DNA of 64,000 nt from Microcystis panniformis FACHB-1757 (GTDB lineage Bacteria; Cyanobacteriota; Cyanobacteriia; Cyanobacteriales; Microcystaceae). Location of the stretch: the NCBI RefSeq assembly GCF_001264245.1, contig NZ_CP011339.1, positions 4,712,001 through 4,776,000 of the forward strand, read 5' to 3'. A program made the position numbers and the translations under genes. Below, piece by piece: positions 1 to 7,537 of this stretch (position 1 is its first letter; each line of letters starts with the position of its first letter). The notes beneath the pieces were generated by a model. It made no database searches. It saw nothing but the letters and a program-made list of their open reading frames with translations, and had not been told where the DNA came from.

Positions 1-2
1 TT

Positions 3-2198
3 GCAGAAAGGGATATTTGGCTACCCGTGACTAAACCCCAACCGGAACGCTGGTTAACCCTCGAATTAGTAGTAGAAGAATCTAGATCCTCTTTCATTTG
101 GCGAGAATTAATTAATGAGTTACAAAATCTCTTAGAAAATCAAGGAGCATTTAAAACCGTCAGAGTTTGGCAACTATCAACCTCAAATAATCAAGAATTA
201 CAGTTAGTAAGACGCAGAAAAAAAGGTAAACCGGGACAACGTTATCACCCCCATAAAGAACTTATTCATCCCAGGGGACGGGGATTAGTTTTGCTAGTAA
301 GTGATTGTGTCTCTCCTCTCTGGCAAAAAGCCTTAATTCATCCTTGGTTAAAAGATTGGTCAGAAAAACAACCCACCGCTATTCTGCAACTTTTCCCCGA
401 AAGATTATGGAATAGTACCCAACTAGGACGAGGACGTAAACTCTTCACCACTGCTTTAACTGCTGGTGTTCCCAATCCGAAATTAATCTTAAAAAATTAT
501 CCCCAATGGCTACCGATTAACTGGCAAAATACCCTTCTTATTCCCGTAATCACTTTGGAAACAGAAGTCCTCAAACAATGGGCAAAAGTTGTCGCTGGTT
601 CAGGTAATGCTCAGATTTCTGCCTTTTTATTTGATTTAGAATTTATTCAACAACAAATTATCGAAATTCCCCCTATATCCAGAGAGGAAAATAAGCAAGA
701 CAGCGAAGATAAAAACAGCATTAAAAATAAGGCCGAGGCAATGGTCGAGCGATTTTTTGCCACCGCGTCAGAACCGGCCAAAAAACTAGCAAAAATGATG
801 GCAGCTGCCCCGGTAAGTATGCAGGTGGTCAATCTTATTCGTAAAACTCTTTTAAACGAAGTGCGTCCCGTTCATGTGGCAGAATTTTATATGGGAGGTT
901 TATTAAAACCGATTGTAGAAAATGAAGAAGGACAGTATCGAGTCTATGACTTTTTACCCGGGGTACGTCAAGTCTTAAATGATGCTATCGGTAGGCGACA
1001 AACTATCAAGGTACTCGATGCTATTTCCCAATATATTGCTGGGGAAATTAAAAGTCCTATCCGCAGTTTTGCCGCTTTATTAACCCTATTACCCACCTAT
1101 CCCCGAGAACAAAGAGAAAAAATTCTTCCCTTCGCTCAAGTCAGCATCGAAGTCTTACGCAATCTGGGGGGAGAATACGCAGAATTTGCCGAAGAAATCG
1201 CCGTTAATATCTCCAATCCCCTTCCAATCCCTCAATCCTCGCCACCTCCCTTAAAAACCTCTATCTTTGACGTTGCCACCATCGAAATCCTAGAAACCCG
1301 TACCTTTGAATTTACCCTGGCAACCATAGAACGTCAGTCTCAAAGTCGTTTTGAACCAGAAAAATGGGTAATCAAAAAGGAAAAAAGGCAAGCAGAAGGC
1401 ATTGTCGAAAAACTAGCCGAGGGAGTCGAATTGGAATTGATGGAAATCCCCGGCGGCACATTTATGATGGGAACTGAAGACAAGGAAATCAAAAGACTGG
1501 TGAAAAAATTTGGTCGGGATGGATTTAGACGAGAAAAACCCTCACACCGAGTAACCGTTTCCTCTTTCTACATGGGACGTTATCCTATCACCCAAGCTCA
1601 GTGGCAAGCTATCGCCGCAACCGCTAAAATAGCCATCGACCTAGAGACAAACCCTTCTCACTTTAAAGGGGATGAGCTACCCGTAGAAAGAGTCAACTGG
1701 TATCAAGCAACAGAATTCTGTAAACGACTATCAAGGGAAACAAAACGGGAGTATCGGCTACCGAGTGAGGCAGAATGGGAATATGCCTGTAGAGCGGGGA
1801 CAACAACCGCCTTTCACTTTGGGGAAACGATAACGGCAGATTTAGCTAACTATCGAGCTACTGAAACCTATGCCGATGAACCTAAAGGAGAATATCGAGA
1901 TAAAACAACCCCAGTGGGCTATTTTCAGGTAGCTAATGCCTTTGGGTTGTACGATATGCACGGCAATGTCTGGGAATGGTGTGCCGATACCCGGCACAAT
2001 AATTATTATGGCGCACCGACGGATGGCAGTGCTTGGATAGAAAATGGGAAGGATAATCGTTCTCCATTGCGGGGCGGTTCTTGGTACTACGATCCCTATT
2101 ACTGCCGTTCCGCTTACCGCCACTACTACTTCCGCCGCGTCGACGACTTCGGCAACGACGGTTTTCGGGTGGTGTGCGGTGCTGGGGGGACTTTATAA
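3..2198 (+). CDS. SAV_2336-like N-terminal domain + FGE-fold protein, left-truncated; candidate DGR target
   Basis: The frame is open from base 3, and the residues before the GTG at 27 (AERDIWLPV) look like family sequence, so the true start is probably outside the window. The N-terminal half (PERWLTLELVVEES, then LRGRGLVLLVSD-like blocks) resembles SAV_2336-type domains, which are known from bacterial conflict gene sets. From about residue 468 (counting from 27) a full FGE/sulfatase-modifying fold follows: IPGGTFMMGT, RYPITQAQW, YRLPSEAEWEYACRAGT, LYDMHGNVWEWC, GFRVVC. The paired cysteines of catalytic FGE (GGS-x-x-C...C type) are not both present; the position reads GGSWYYDPYYC. I therefore infer a binding scaffold rather than an enzyme. 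Residues ~687-710 are Tyr/Asp-rich and encoded only by NNC/NNT codons, see the variable-repeat entry. A partner ATPase may lie upstream, out of view. Confidence 0.85.
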   Translation, partial: AERDIWLPVTKPQPERWLTLELVVEESRSSFIWRELINELQNLLENQGAFKTVRVWQLSTSNNQELQLVRRRKKGKPGQRYHPHKELIHPRGRGLVLLVSDCVSPLWQKALIHPWLKDWSEKQPTAILQLFPERLWNSTQLGRGRKLFTTALTAGVPNPKLILKNYPQWLPINWQNTLLIPVITLETEVLKQWAKVVAGSGNAQISAFLFDLEFIQQQIIEIPPISREENKQDSEDKNSIKNKAEAMVERFFATASEPAKKLAKMMAAAPVSMQVVNLIRKTLLNEVRPVHVAEFYMGGLLKPIVENEEGQYRVYDFLPGVRQVLNDAIGRRQTIKVLDAISQYIAGEIKSPIRSFAALLTLLPTYPREQREKILPFAQVSIEVLRNLGGEYAEFAEEIAVNISNPLPIPQSSPPPLKTSIFDVATIEILETRTFEFTLATIERQSQSRFEPEKWVIKKEKRQAEGIVEKLAEGVELELMEIPGGTFMMGTEDKEIKRLVKKFGRDGFRREKPSHRVTVSSFYMGRYPITQAQWQAIAATAKIAIDLETNPSHFKGDELPVERVNWYQATEFCKRLSRETKREYRLPSEAEWEYACRAGTTTAFHFGETITADLANYRATETYADEPKGEYRDKTTPVGYFQVANAFGLYDMHGNVWEWCADTRHNNYYGAPTDGSAWIENGKDNRSPLRGGSWYYDPYYCRSAYRHYYFRRVDDFGNDGFRVVCGAGGTL
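2070..2194 (+). other. Candidate DGR variable repeat VR1
   Basis: Constant blocks (GGCGGTTCTTGG, TGCCGTTC, CGCCGC, GGTTTTCGGGTGGTGTGC) alternate with 17 variable codons, all ending in C or T. This is what adenine mutagenesis of AAC/AAT template codons gives. The final invariant stretch is identical to that of the gene ending at 4807, consistent with an initiation-of-homing site. No template repeat is seen in the window. Confidence 0.75.
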
Positions 2199-2216
2199 CC
2201 GTTTTTCTCTTTTTTT

Positions 2217-2232
2217 CCCGCCCAAAGGCCGG
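2217..2232 (+). terminator. Hairpin after VR1 gene
   Basis: An imperfect GC-rich stem (CCGCC / GGCCGG around an AAA loop) follows a pyrimidine tract 20 bases after the stop codon and precedes TCGATTTTG. It could be a terminator. The same arrangement follows the TIR-FGE gene near 44,500, so it may also be a conserved post-variable-repeat element. Confidence 0.4.
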
Positions 2233-2343
2233 TCGATTTTGTAGGGGCGAACTGCGGTCAGTGAGTTTATCGAACTGTGGTCATCCCGGATTAATATTGA
2301 ATTAAGCAAAAAATTAAATTTTGTTCATTTATAGAACTTAAGT

Positions 2344-2557
2344 AGGGCTTGCTGAAAAAGTACGGGCGAAGCATTCGGATAGAAAATCTCCGGTTTCACC
2401 GATAGGTTATTGCCCGAATGCTTCGCCCCTACAGGACGCGGGCCGATGAAGACGCGAGGTTTTGAACGACGATTCTCTCAAAATCTTGCACCTGTTTCGC
2501 GAGAAAAGCCCCAAAACCCTTACTTTGCCTACATTTCACATTTATTCAGCAAGCCCT
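2344..2557. repeat. MITE family A, copy 1
   Basis: Terminal inverted repeats AGGGCTTGCTGAA / TTCAGCAAGCCCT bound a 214-bp non-coding element, with AAGT on both outer flanks as a possible 4-bp target duplication. The interior holds a long inverted pair (GGGCGAAGCATTCGG ... CCGAATGCTTCGCCC) shared with the copy near 51.8 kb. Other copies lie near 5.1, 29.9 and 35.2 kb. Confidence 0.8.
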
Positions 2558-2692
2558 AAGTAGTTGGTTATAATTAAATTAAAAATGGATTTTAGGTTCG
2601 ATCCCCCTGCCTTCCTTGATAAGGTTCGATCCCCCCTGCCCCCCTTGATAAGGTTCGATCCCCCCTGCCCCCCTTGATAAGGGGGGTGTTGC
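2558..2692. repeat. MITE family B, copy 1 (one end missing)
   Basis: Starts AAGTAG(T)TGGTTATAATTAAATT, then runs into about three ~30-bp tandem units of the GGTTCGATCCCCCCTGCC...CTTGATAA type. The opposite end (TTTTTAACACCTACC) is absent here. It abuts family A copy 1 directly. Five further copies occur in the window. Confidence 0.7.
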
Positions 2693-2726
2693 CTTTTCTC
2701 ATCTTAAAAAAACAGGAGACAGGACA

Positions 2727-3014
2727 ATGACATCGATCGAATTGCGGCAAAAACTAATCAACCAAATTGATCGGCTGAGTTTTGAAAAACTTCTCGTTGT
2801 AGAAAAGCTGATCGAAAGTTTAGAAAGCCATTTACCAGAAACCTCAAAAAATATAGATTCTGCCCTAGAATCTCCAGCTTCAACAAACACTTATTTAGAA
2901 GATGATCCAATTATAGGAATGTGTTCTGGTGTAATTCCTAATTTTTCGGAGCGAGCGGAAGAAATTTTAGAAACAGCCATTAAACCTCGATCGGGATGGA
3001 CATGGAAAGAATGA
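2727..3014 (+). CDS. Small antitoxin-like protein
   Basis: A 95-residue protein whose first half is a predicted helical DNA-binding/dimerisation segment (MTSIELRQKLINQIDRL) of the sort found in cyanobacterial type II antitoxins. The start is well supported by CAGGAG eight bases upstream. Its TGA overlaps the ATG of the next reading frame (ATGA at 3011-3014). That frame encodes the N-terminus of a PIN-type toxin, so this is the antitoxin of a VapBC-like pair whose toxin is broken. The family name is not certain. Confidence 0.65.
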   Translation: MTSIELRQKLINQIDRLSFEKLLVVEKLIESLESHLPETSKNIDSALESPASTNTYLEDDPIIGMCSGVIPNFSERAEEILETAIKPRSGWTWKE

Positions 3015-3118
3015 ATTCTCTTGCTGATACAGGATTCATTGTTGCACTGATAGATTCTCAGGATTCCCATCACCGGGAAGTAAAAAACATCTATCTTCAG
3101 CAACACTCCCCTTATTAA
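3011..3118 (+). pseudogene. Truncated PIN-domain (VapC-like) toxin
   Basis: Thirty-five codons starting on the overlapping ATGA give MNSLADTGFIVALIDSQDS, the typical first strand and first acidic residue of a PIN nuclease (ADTGFIVAL). Translation then stops at TAA, and no continuation of a PIN domain (about 130 residues) is recognisable before the convergent gene at 3153. It is therefore a 5' remnant without a full active site, which leaves the upstream antitoxin orphaned. Confidence 0.6.
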
Positions 3119-3150
3119 GTTGGGAAGATTCATTTTACCAACAACAAAAA

Positions 3151-3423
3151 CTAACTCGAACTTTCCACGAGGCGACCAGTAACATATTTGTGTAGAATGC
3201 TAGAGATAAGTGTTTGATAGGGAATACCTTCCTCTATTGCCTTAGCTTGAAGCGCTTCCAAATCTAGGGAAGACAGAAGTAAAGTAATTTTTTTATCTTG
3301 AGTCAGCGTCTCCTTAGCATAGGACTTCAACTCAGCCATTCTAGCCGGCGTTGCCACAGAAACCCACTCATCATTGTTATAGGATTCGAGGATATCTTTT
3401 TCTTCAGGAGTTAACTTAGTCAT
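3151..3423 (-). CDS. CopG/BrnA-like antitoxin
   Basis: A 90-residue protein with a conserved C-terminal motif for this cyanobacterial family (GIPYQTLISSILHKYVTGRL) and an N-terminal TPEEKDILESY segment. It is predicted to bind DNA and neutralise the toxin encoded just upstream on the same strand. That toxin gene is only a remnant here (see the next entry), so the antitoxin appears to be an orphan. It faces the truncated PIN toxin convergently. Confidence 0.75.
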   Translation of the reverse strand: MTKLTPEEKDILESYNNDEWVSVATPARMAELKSYAKETLTQDKKITLLLSSLDLEALQAKAIEEGIPYQTLISSILHKYVTGRLVESSS

Positions 3424-3552
3424 GATTATTTTTATCTCCGAGATATTTTTTAGTTGCTTTTCTAGAAGGGATGATAGTCTTAAGAAAGAGTTCCGAGGAA
3501 ACTTTAGTCCTTATCCTGCTTGAAGTTGCCTATTTTTTTCTTGACTCCACCG
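3421..3552 (-). pseudogene. Internally deleted BrnT-like toxin remnant
   Basis: Reading minus-strand, one frame near 3550-3510 gives TIRWSQEKNRQLQ, resembling the start of BrnT-type toxins. Another frame gives SSELFLKTIIPSRKATKKYL and ends four bases into the antitoxin. Both ends of a ~90-residue toxin are therefore present, with the middle deleted and the frames mismatched. The assignment rests on recognition of these two motifs only. Confidence 0.5.
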
Positions 3553-3570
3553 AATTGTTTTAATGCGCCT

Positions 3571-3904
3571 AAGTAGGCAGGTGTTAAAAACTTTCAGATG
3601 CCCCCCTTATCAAGGGGGGTAGGGGGGATCGATGCCCCCTTATCAAGGGGGGTGGGGGGATCGATGCCCCCCTTATCAAGGGGGGTAGGGGGATCGATGC
3701 CCCCCTTATCAAGGGGGGTAGGGGGGATCGATGCCCCCTTATCAAGGGGGGTAGGGGGGATCGATGCCCCCTTATCAAGGGGGGTAGGGGGGATCGATGC
3801 CCCCTTATCAAGGGGGGTAGGGGGGATCGATGCCCCCCTTATCAAGGGGGGTGGGGGGATCGAACCCAAAATCTATCTTCAATTTAATTATAACCAGCTA
3901 CTTA
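3571..3904. repeat. MITE family B, copy 2, expanded into a 33-bp minisatellite
   Basis: The element has family B ends (AAGTAGGCAGGTGTTAAAAA and TTTAATTATAACCAGCTACTT). Its core is tandemly amplified: the string TCGATG (TCGAAC in the last unit) recurs at 3629, 3661, 3694, 3728, 3761, 3794, 3827 and 3860, a spacing of 32-34 bases. Each unit contains a CCCCCTTATCAAGGGGG hairpin. The array ends 16 bases before the start codon of the FGE gene at 3920. Confidence 0.9.
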
Positions 3905-3919
3905 ACCGCTTCAGAAAAA

Positions 3920-4807
3920 ATGACTAAATTAATCATTCACCGACAGCAGCGAGAAGCACAATATTACAGCGAGAATTTAGGGGAAGGCATTAATCTCGAC
4001 ATGATGCTTATCCCTAGCGGTTCCTTCCAGATGGGAACCCCAGATCAAGAAATAGAAAGACTCTGTAAAGAATACGATCGAGACTATTTTCAAAGAGAAA
4101 GTCCTCAACACACCGTTAATATTTCAGCTTTTTTCATGGGACGCTATCCCATCACCCAAGCACAGTGGCGAGCGATCGCCGCAACTGCTAAAATAGACAT
4201 CGATCTAGAACTAGAGCCTTCCCACTTCAAAGAGCCATATCAAGAGCAGGATAGATGGACAAGACCCGTAGAACAAGTAAACTGGGAGCAAGCAACGGAA
4301 TTCTGTAAACGATTATCAAGGGAAACAACAGGGGAGTATCGGCTACCGAGTGAGGCAGAATGGGAATATGCCTGTAGAGCGGGGACAACAACCGCTTTTC
4401 ATTTTGGGGAGACGATTACCACAGATTTGGCTAATTACAGCGGAACTGATTGGGAAAGAGACCAAAAAGTTTATCCAGGGAATTATGGAAGGGGACCAAA
4501 AGGCATTGATCGAAAACAGACGACACCAGTAGGCTATTTTAAGGTAGCTAATGCCTTTGGTCTGTACGATATGCACGGAAACGTTTGGGAATGGTGTGAG
4601 GACGATTATCACCCTAATTATCAAGGCGCACCCACTGATGGGAGTGCTTGGATTAGCATGAACAAATCTACTACCAAAGTGCTGCGGGGCGGTTCTTGGT
4701 ACAGCAATCCGTATTACTGCCGTTCTGCTTTCCGCAGCTACTACAGCCGCCGCCACTACTACTCCTACGGTTTTCGGGTGGTGTGCGGTGCTGGGGGGAC
4801 TGTGTAA
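3920..4807 (+). CDS. FGE-fold (SUMF1-like) protein; candidate DGR target
   Basis: A 295-residue protein that is almost only an FGE domain: LIPSGSFQMGTPDQEIERL, RYPITQAQW, VEQVNWEQATEFCKRLS, YRLPSEAEWEYACRAGT, LYDMHGNVWEWC, GFRVVC. I chose the ATG at 3920 because the 30 codons upstream in frame are translated MITE sequence. No strong ribosome binding site is seen, so the start is not certain. Like the gene at the left edge it lacks the first of the two cysteines used by catalytic FGE, and its C-terminus carries a variable repeat. It has no fused effector domain. Transcription must cross or start within the 33-bp minisatellite immediately upstream. Confidence 0.85.
   Translation: MTKLIIHRQQREAQYYSENLGEGINLDMMLIPSGSFQMGTPDQEIERLCKEYDRDYFQRESPQHTVNISAFFMGRYPITQAQWRAIAATAKIDIDLELEPSHFKEPYQEQDRWTRPVEQVNWEQATEFCKRLSRETTGEYRLPSEAEWEYACRAGTTTAFHFGETITTDLANYSGTDWERDQKVYPGNYGRGPKGIDRKQTTPVGYFKVANAFGLYDMHGNVWEWCEDDYHPNYQGAPTDGSAWISMNKSTTKVLRGGSWYSNPYYCRSAFRSYYSRRHYYSYGFRVVCGAGGTV
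4684..4804 (+). other. Candidate DGR variable repeat VR2
   Basis: Fifteen variable codons, all NNC or NNT, lie between GGCGGTTCTTGG and GGTTTTCGGGTGGTGTGC. The 33-base invariant segment up to the penultimate codon is identical to VR1, while the variable codons differ. Relative to VR1 there are two codons fewer. Confidence 0.75.
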
Positions 4808-4897
4808 CCCTTTTCCTCTTTTTTCCCTTTTTACCCTTGTTCGATTTTTTTGGGCAAATGTACTATGCGTGTACTATGGGGGGATTGAGAGAATTAT

Positions 4898-4962
4898 ATG
4901 AGTAGAAAACAGGTTTCTCGGAGAAACCCGTTTTCTGTGCGTTACTCAACGGATTTAGTATA
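4898..4962. repeat. Palindromic repeat family C, copy 1
   Basis: AGAAAACaGGTTTCTC and GAGAAACCCGTTTTCT form a long hairpin, followed by GCGTTACTCAACGGATTTAGTAT. The same unit is at 36.4 and 51.7 kb. The left end (ATACTAAATC) seen at the 51.7 kb copy is missing here. Confidence 0.7.
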
Positions 4963-4989
4963 AATTGCTTGTTGAGACGAGATAAGAGG

Positions 4990-5168
4990 CAATAGTAAAG
5001 GGATTGGGGAGAAATTTAGGCACTTTTTCCCTGAAAATTAGGTAATTGGCCACCTAAAAATCGACAAAACCCCACACCCAAATTCATAATTCATAATTCA
5101 TAATTCATAATTCCCACACCCCACACCCCACACCCTGCCCCCGGGAAAAACTTTTTGCCGCAAACCCT
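4990..5168. repeat. MITE family A, copy 2 (inverted, degenerate)
   Basis: Ends TTTTTGCCGCAAACCCT and contains repeated CCCACACC and TAATTCA motifs. It is the reverse complement of the copy at 35.1 kb (GGTGTGGGGTGTGGGG, CTGAAAATTAGGTAATTG). The terminal CCCTA supplies the TAG stop codon of the adjacent minus-strand methylase gene. Confidence 0.6.
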
Positions 5169-6081
5169 AATTATTGATCAGTAATTCCCAAATTTCTCCC
5201 CTATTATTGCCCTGGGAATTAATATTTCTTCGGGCTTTTACCCTTTGAATATTATAGTTTTTATATAGGTCATCAAAAAAATTATTGTCAGAGTCAAAGT
5301 TTTTAAGGTCGGAATTACTTAAGATAAATTTATAACCAGCCTGATCCACTCGATCGATAAATTGTTTTAATCTTATTTGCTCCTCATCGTTAAAATCTTC
5401 TTTAGTATAAGAGGTAAAAGCTGATGTTTTTTTAATCGGTTTATAGGGAGGATCAAAATAAAATAAAGTCTTGTTATTGGCATAATTTAGAGTTTGGACA
5501 AAATCTCCTTGTAGGATCGTCACTTTCTGTAAATGATGATTGACAGCTAATAAGTTTTCTTCATTGCAGATCAACGGTTTGACATATTTTCCAAAGGGGA
5601 CATTAAAAAGTCCTTTGCTATTGACTCTATAAAGTCCATTAAAACAAGTTTTATTGAGAAATAATAACAAAACTGTTTTTTCTAGACAGTCATCGCAGCT
5701 GCGAGAATTAAATTCTATTCTTTTATCTAAAAAAAACTTTTGTTGTTCCTCTAGATTTTTAAGTTCATAAAAATCCTGCTGGATTTTTTTAAGCTTTACT
5801 ATTAATTCTTTGACATTATTTTTAATAACATTATAAGCCATGATTAAATCAGGATTGATGTCATTAATAATAACTTTTTGAACAGGATAGGGATTATTTA
5901 ATACTGAGAATAAAACCGCACCACCTCCGACAAAAGGTTCAATGTAGTTAAACTGACAATCTTGAGAAATCTGGGAATTAATCAAAGATAGAATATTAGG
6001 AACCAGTTGAGTTTTGCCTCCCGCCCACTTTAAAAAAGGTTTGCCGCTAACTGTTTTCCTTTCAGACAAAGAAGTAGTCAT
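5167..6081 (-). CDS. D12-class DNA adenine N6-methyltransferase (Dam/DpnM-like)
   Basis: A 304-residue enzyme predicted to transfer a methyl group from S-adenosylmethionine to adenine in DNA. Visible motifs are FLKWAGGKTQLV near the N-terminus, the AdoMet-binding EPFVGGGAV, and the catalytic DPPY (FYFDPPYKPI) about two thirds along, in the order typical of alpha-class Dam methylases. Length fits the family. No restriction endonuclease gene is adjacent, so it is either solitary or works with an enzyme elsewhere; the recognition sequence cannot be read from the protein by eye. The stop codon overlaps the end of a family A MITE. Confidence 0.9.
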   Translation of the reverse strand: MTTSLSERKTVSGKPFLKWAGGKTQLVPNILSLINSQISQDCQFNYIEPFVGGGAVLFSVLNNPYPVQKVIINDINPDLIMAYNVIKNNVKELIVKLKKIQQDFYELKNLEEQQKFFLDKRIEFNSRSCDDCLEKTVLLLFLNKTCFNGLYRVNSKGLFNVPFGKYVKPLICNEENLLAVNHHLQKVTILQGDFVQTLNYANNKTLFYFDPPYKPIKKTSAFTSYTKEDFNDEEQIRLKQFIDRVDQAGYKFILSNSDLKNFDSDNNFFDDLYKNYNIQRVKARRNINSQGNNRGEIWELLINN

Positions 6082-6185
6082 TATTATTACCAGATTATCC
6101 TAATCTATTCAATTTACAGCCCAATTCATGAAAACCTGATCAGAGAATGGGTTACGCTGGGCTAACGCATCTGAATATCCAATAT

Positions 6186-6287
6186 AAGTAACTGATTATA
6201 ATTAAATTGAAGATAGATTTTGGGTTTGATCCCCCCTACCCTCCTTAATAAGGGGGGTATCGGACAATTTTTAACACCTACCTACTT
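6186..6287. repeat. MITE family B, copy 3
   Basis: A compact complete copy: AAGTAACTGATTATAATTAAATTG at one end, a single GATCCCCCCTACCCTCCTTAATAAGGGGGG core, and TTTTTAACACCTACCTACTT at the other. It shows the unexpanded form of the element seen at 3.6 kb. Confidence 0.8.
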
Positions 6288-6299
6288 ATCTATTAGATA

Positions 6300-6830
6300 T
6301 CAGAAAGGTAAACGGGGCATTTTTTTCAATACTGATTCAATTTGGTTGATTAAATCGAGCAGACGATTGCCATCCACATGAACCTCGCTGGTGGGATAAT
6401 TAGCGAGGACTTCGATAATTTGAATCTCATTATCATTAATGGCAGAAGTGACTAAGGCACCGCGTAAAGCTTGCCGACTAGCAGCCCGATTGGGTGTATG
6501 GACAATTTCGGCGGCATAATCTAGCAAACTTTCGCCAAAAAAACTATTAAGAAATTTGGAAAGAAAGACGGCATCCACCGCTACGCGACGATTAAGGATT
6601 TTACGGAATTCTTCGGGTTTTTGGTTAGCCATCTTTAATTGTGCCGCTAAAGCGGGGGCTAATTCGCCTGTTTCGCTCAATTGCTTTAATTCTGATACCG
6701 ATACGGACCCTTGGAAGATGTAGTATTTGATGATAGCTGATTCGGCGGCTGACAAAGATTGACAAACACCGAGAAAGATAGATATTCCTAGGGGAAGTAA
6801 AAGATTTTTGAACATAAACCAAAGGTGCAA
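6300..6830 (-). CDS. Exported DUF1400-like protein
   Basis: A 176-residue protein starting with a hydrophobic signal segment (LLLPLGISIFLGVCQSLSAAESA). The rest resembles the DUF1400 domain that precedes alpha/beta hydrolase domains in cyanobacteria: FQGSVSVSELKQLSETGEL, RRVAVDAVFLSKFLNS and YPTSEVHVDG. No hydrolase domain follows, so this is a stand-alone version. Its function is unknown. It is likely periplasmic or thylakoid-lumenal. It lies between the methylase and frp with no shared operon spacing. Confidence 0.75.
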   Translation of the reverse strand: MHLWFMFKNLLLPLGISIFLGVCQSLSAAESAIIKYYIFQGSVSVSELKQLSETGELAPALAAQLKMANQKPEEFRKILNRRVAVDAVFLSKFLNSFFGESLLDYAAEIVHTPNRAASRQALRGALVTSAINDNEIQIIEVLANYPTSEVHVDGNRLLDLINQIESVLKKMPRLPF

Positions 6831-6982
6831 AACAAGCGAAAAGCGATCGGGATGATTGACTCATTCTAGCGGAATTGGTTGCCGCTTAGGAAAAACTTAA
6901 GACGGAGTTGATTATCTAGAGATGAATTTTTTAGTCACCCAACAAGGGGCAGAAAGCTGATAGCTTAATGCTAATCATTAAT

Positions 6983-7309
6983 TTACATTCGCGAGAGAGC
7001 AGCGATTTTCGCTAGTTTATCTTTTTCCAAACCGTTGAGATCTTCTAGCTTCAACCATCCTTCCTTTAATAGTTGAGCAAAGACAAAAATTAGGGAAGTA
7101 TAGCGATAGTCATATTTACCATCAATCTGATGTCGTCGGGCGCTTAGATAATCGTGCATTTGCCAGATATCATCTAAAACCGTGATCTGACCAGACTGTT
7201 CTTTAATATGTTCTATTAAAGTGCTAGTTTCGCGCTGATAGGCTTTTTGGAAAGCAGTTTGAGCAATTTCTTGTTCGGTATCTGACCAAATTATTTCACT
7301 CATAGGCAT
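6983..7309 (-). CDS. frp: Fluorescence recovery protein
   Basis: Accelerates the return of light-activated orange carotenoid protein to its resting form and detaches it from phycobilisomes. The core WSDTEQEIAQTAFQKAYQRE ... QITVLDDIWQMHDYLSARR ... GKYDYRYTSLIFVFAQLL matches FRP, including the D-x-W-x-x-H-D-x-L-S-A-x-R stretch needed for OCP contact. The open frame begins at 7372, but the first 21 residues (basic, MSAKRVEVVQKSK) look like the non-functional extension also annotated in Synechocystis. I prefer Met22 (7309) or Met24 (7303). ocp lies 165-230 bases upstream on the same strand, leaving room for a separate frp promoter. Confidence 0.92.
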   Translation of the reverse strand: MPMSEIIWSDTEQEIAQTAFQKAYQRETSTLIEHIKEQSGQITVLDDIWQMHDYLSARRHQIDGKYDYRYTSLIFVFAQLLKEGWLKLEDLNGLEKDKLAKIAALSRM

Positions 7310-7537
7310 GATTTTAGTTTTAGGGATGATAATTTTGGATTTTTGAACTACCTCGACTCTTTTCGCCGACACCTGTTAAGAATGATGTTTAGTTATTCTT
7401 ACCTAGATCGGAGAAGAAACCGGTGTATTTACCAATTTTTTTAAGTCAGCCTTTTAATTGTATAAAAAAAGAGTTCACTTGACAAGGAACTCTAATAAAT
7501 TTCATCAGAATTTTTAATGATTTCTCTCAGTAGCTAT

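Noticed and set aside
2225..2300. A DGR template repeat near VR1 or VR3
   Set aside because: No AAC-rich version of the constant blocks and no reverse transcriptase motif (such as YxDD) was found anywhere in the window.
3584..3927. Open frames made of 11-residue repeats on both strands
   Set aside because: They are translations of the 33-bp minisatellite inside a MITE, present in every frame because 33 is divisible by three; there is no sign of a real protein.
5025..5160. CCCACACC/TAATTCA repeats as an origin or regulatory array
   Set aside because: They match, in reverse, the interior of MITE family A at 35.1 kb.
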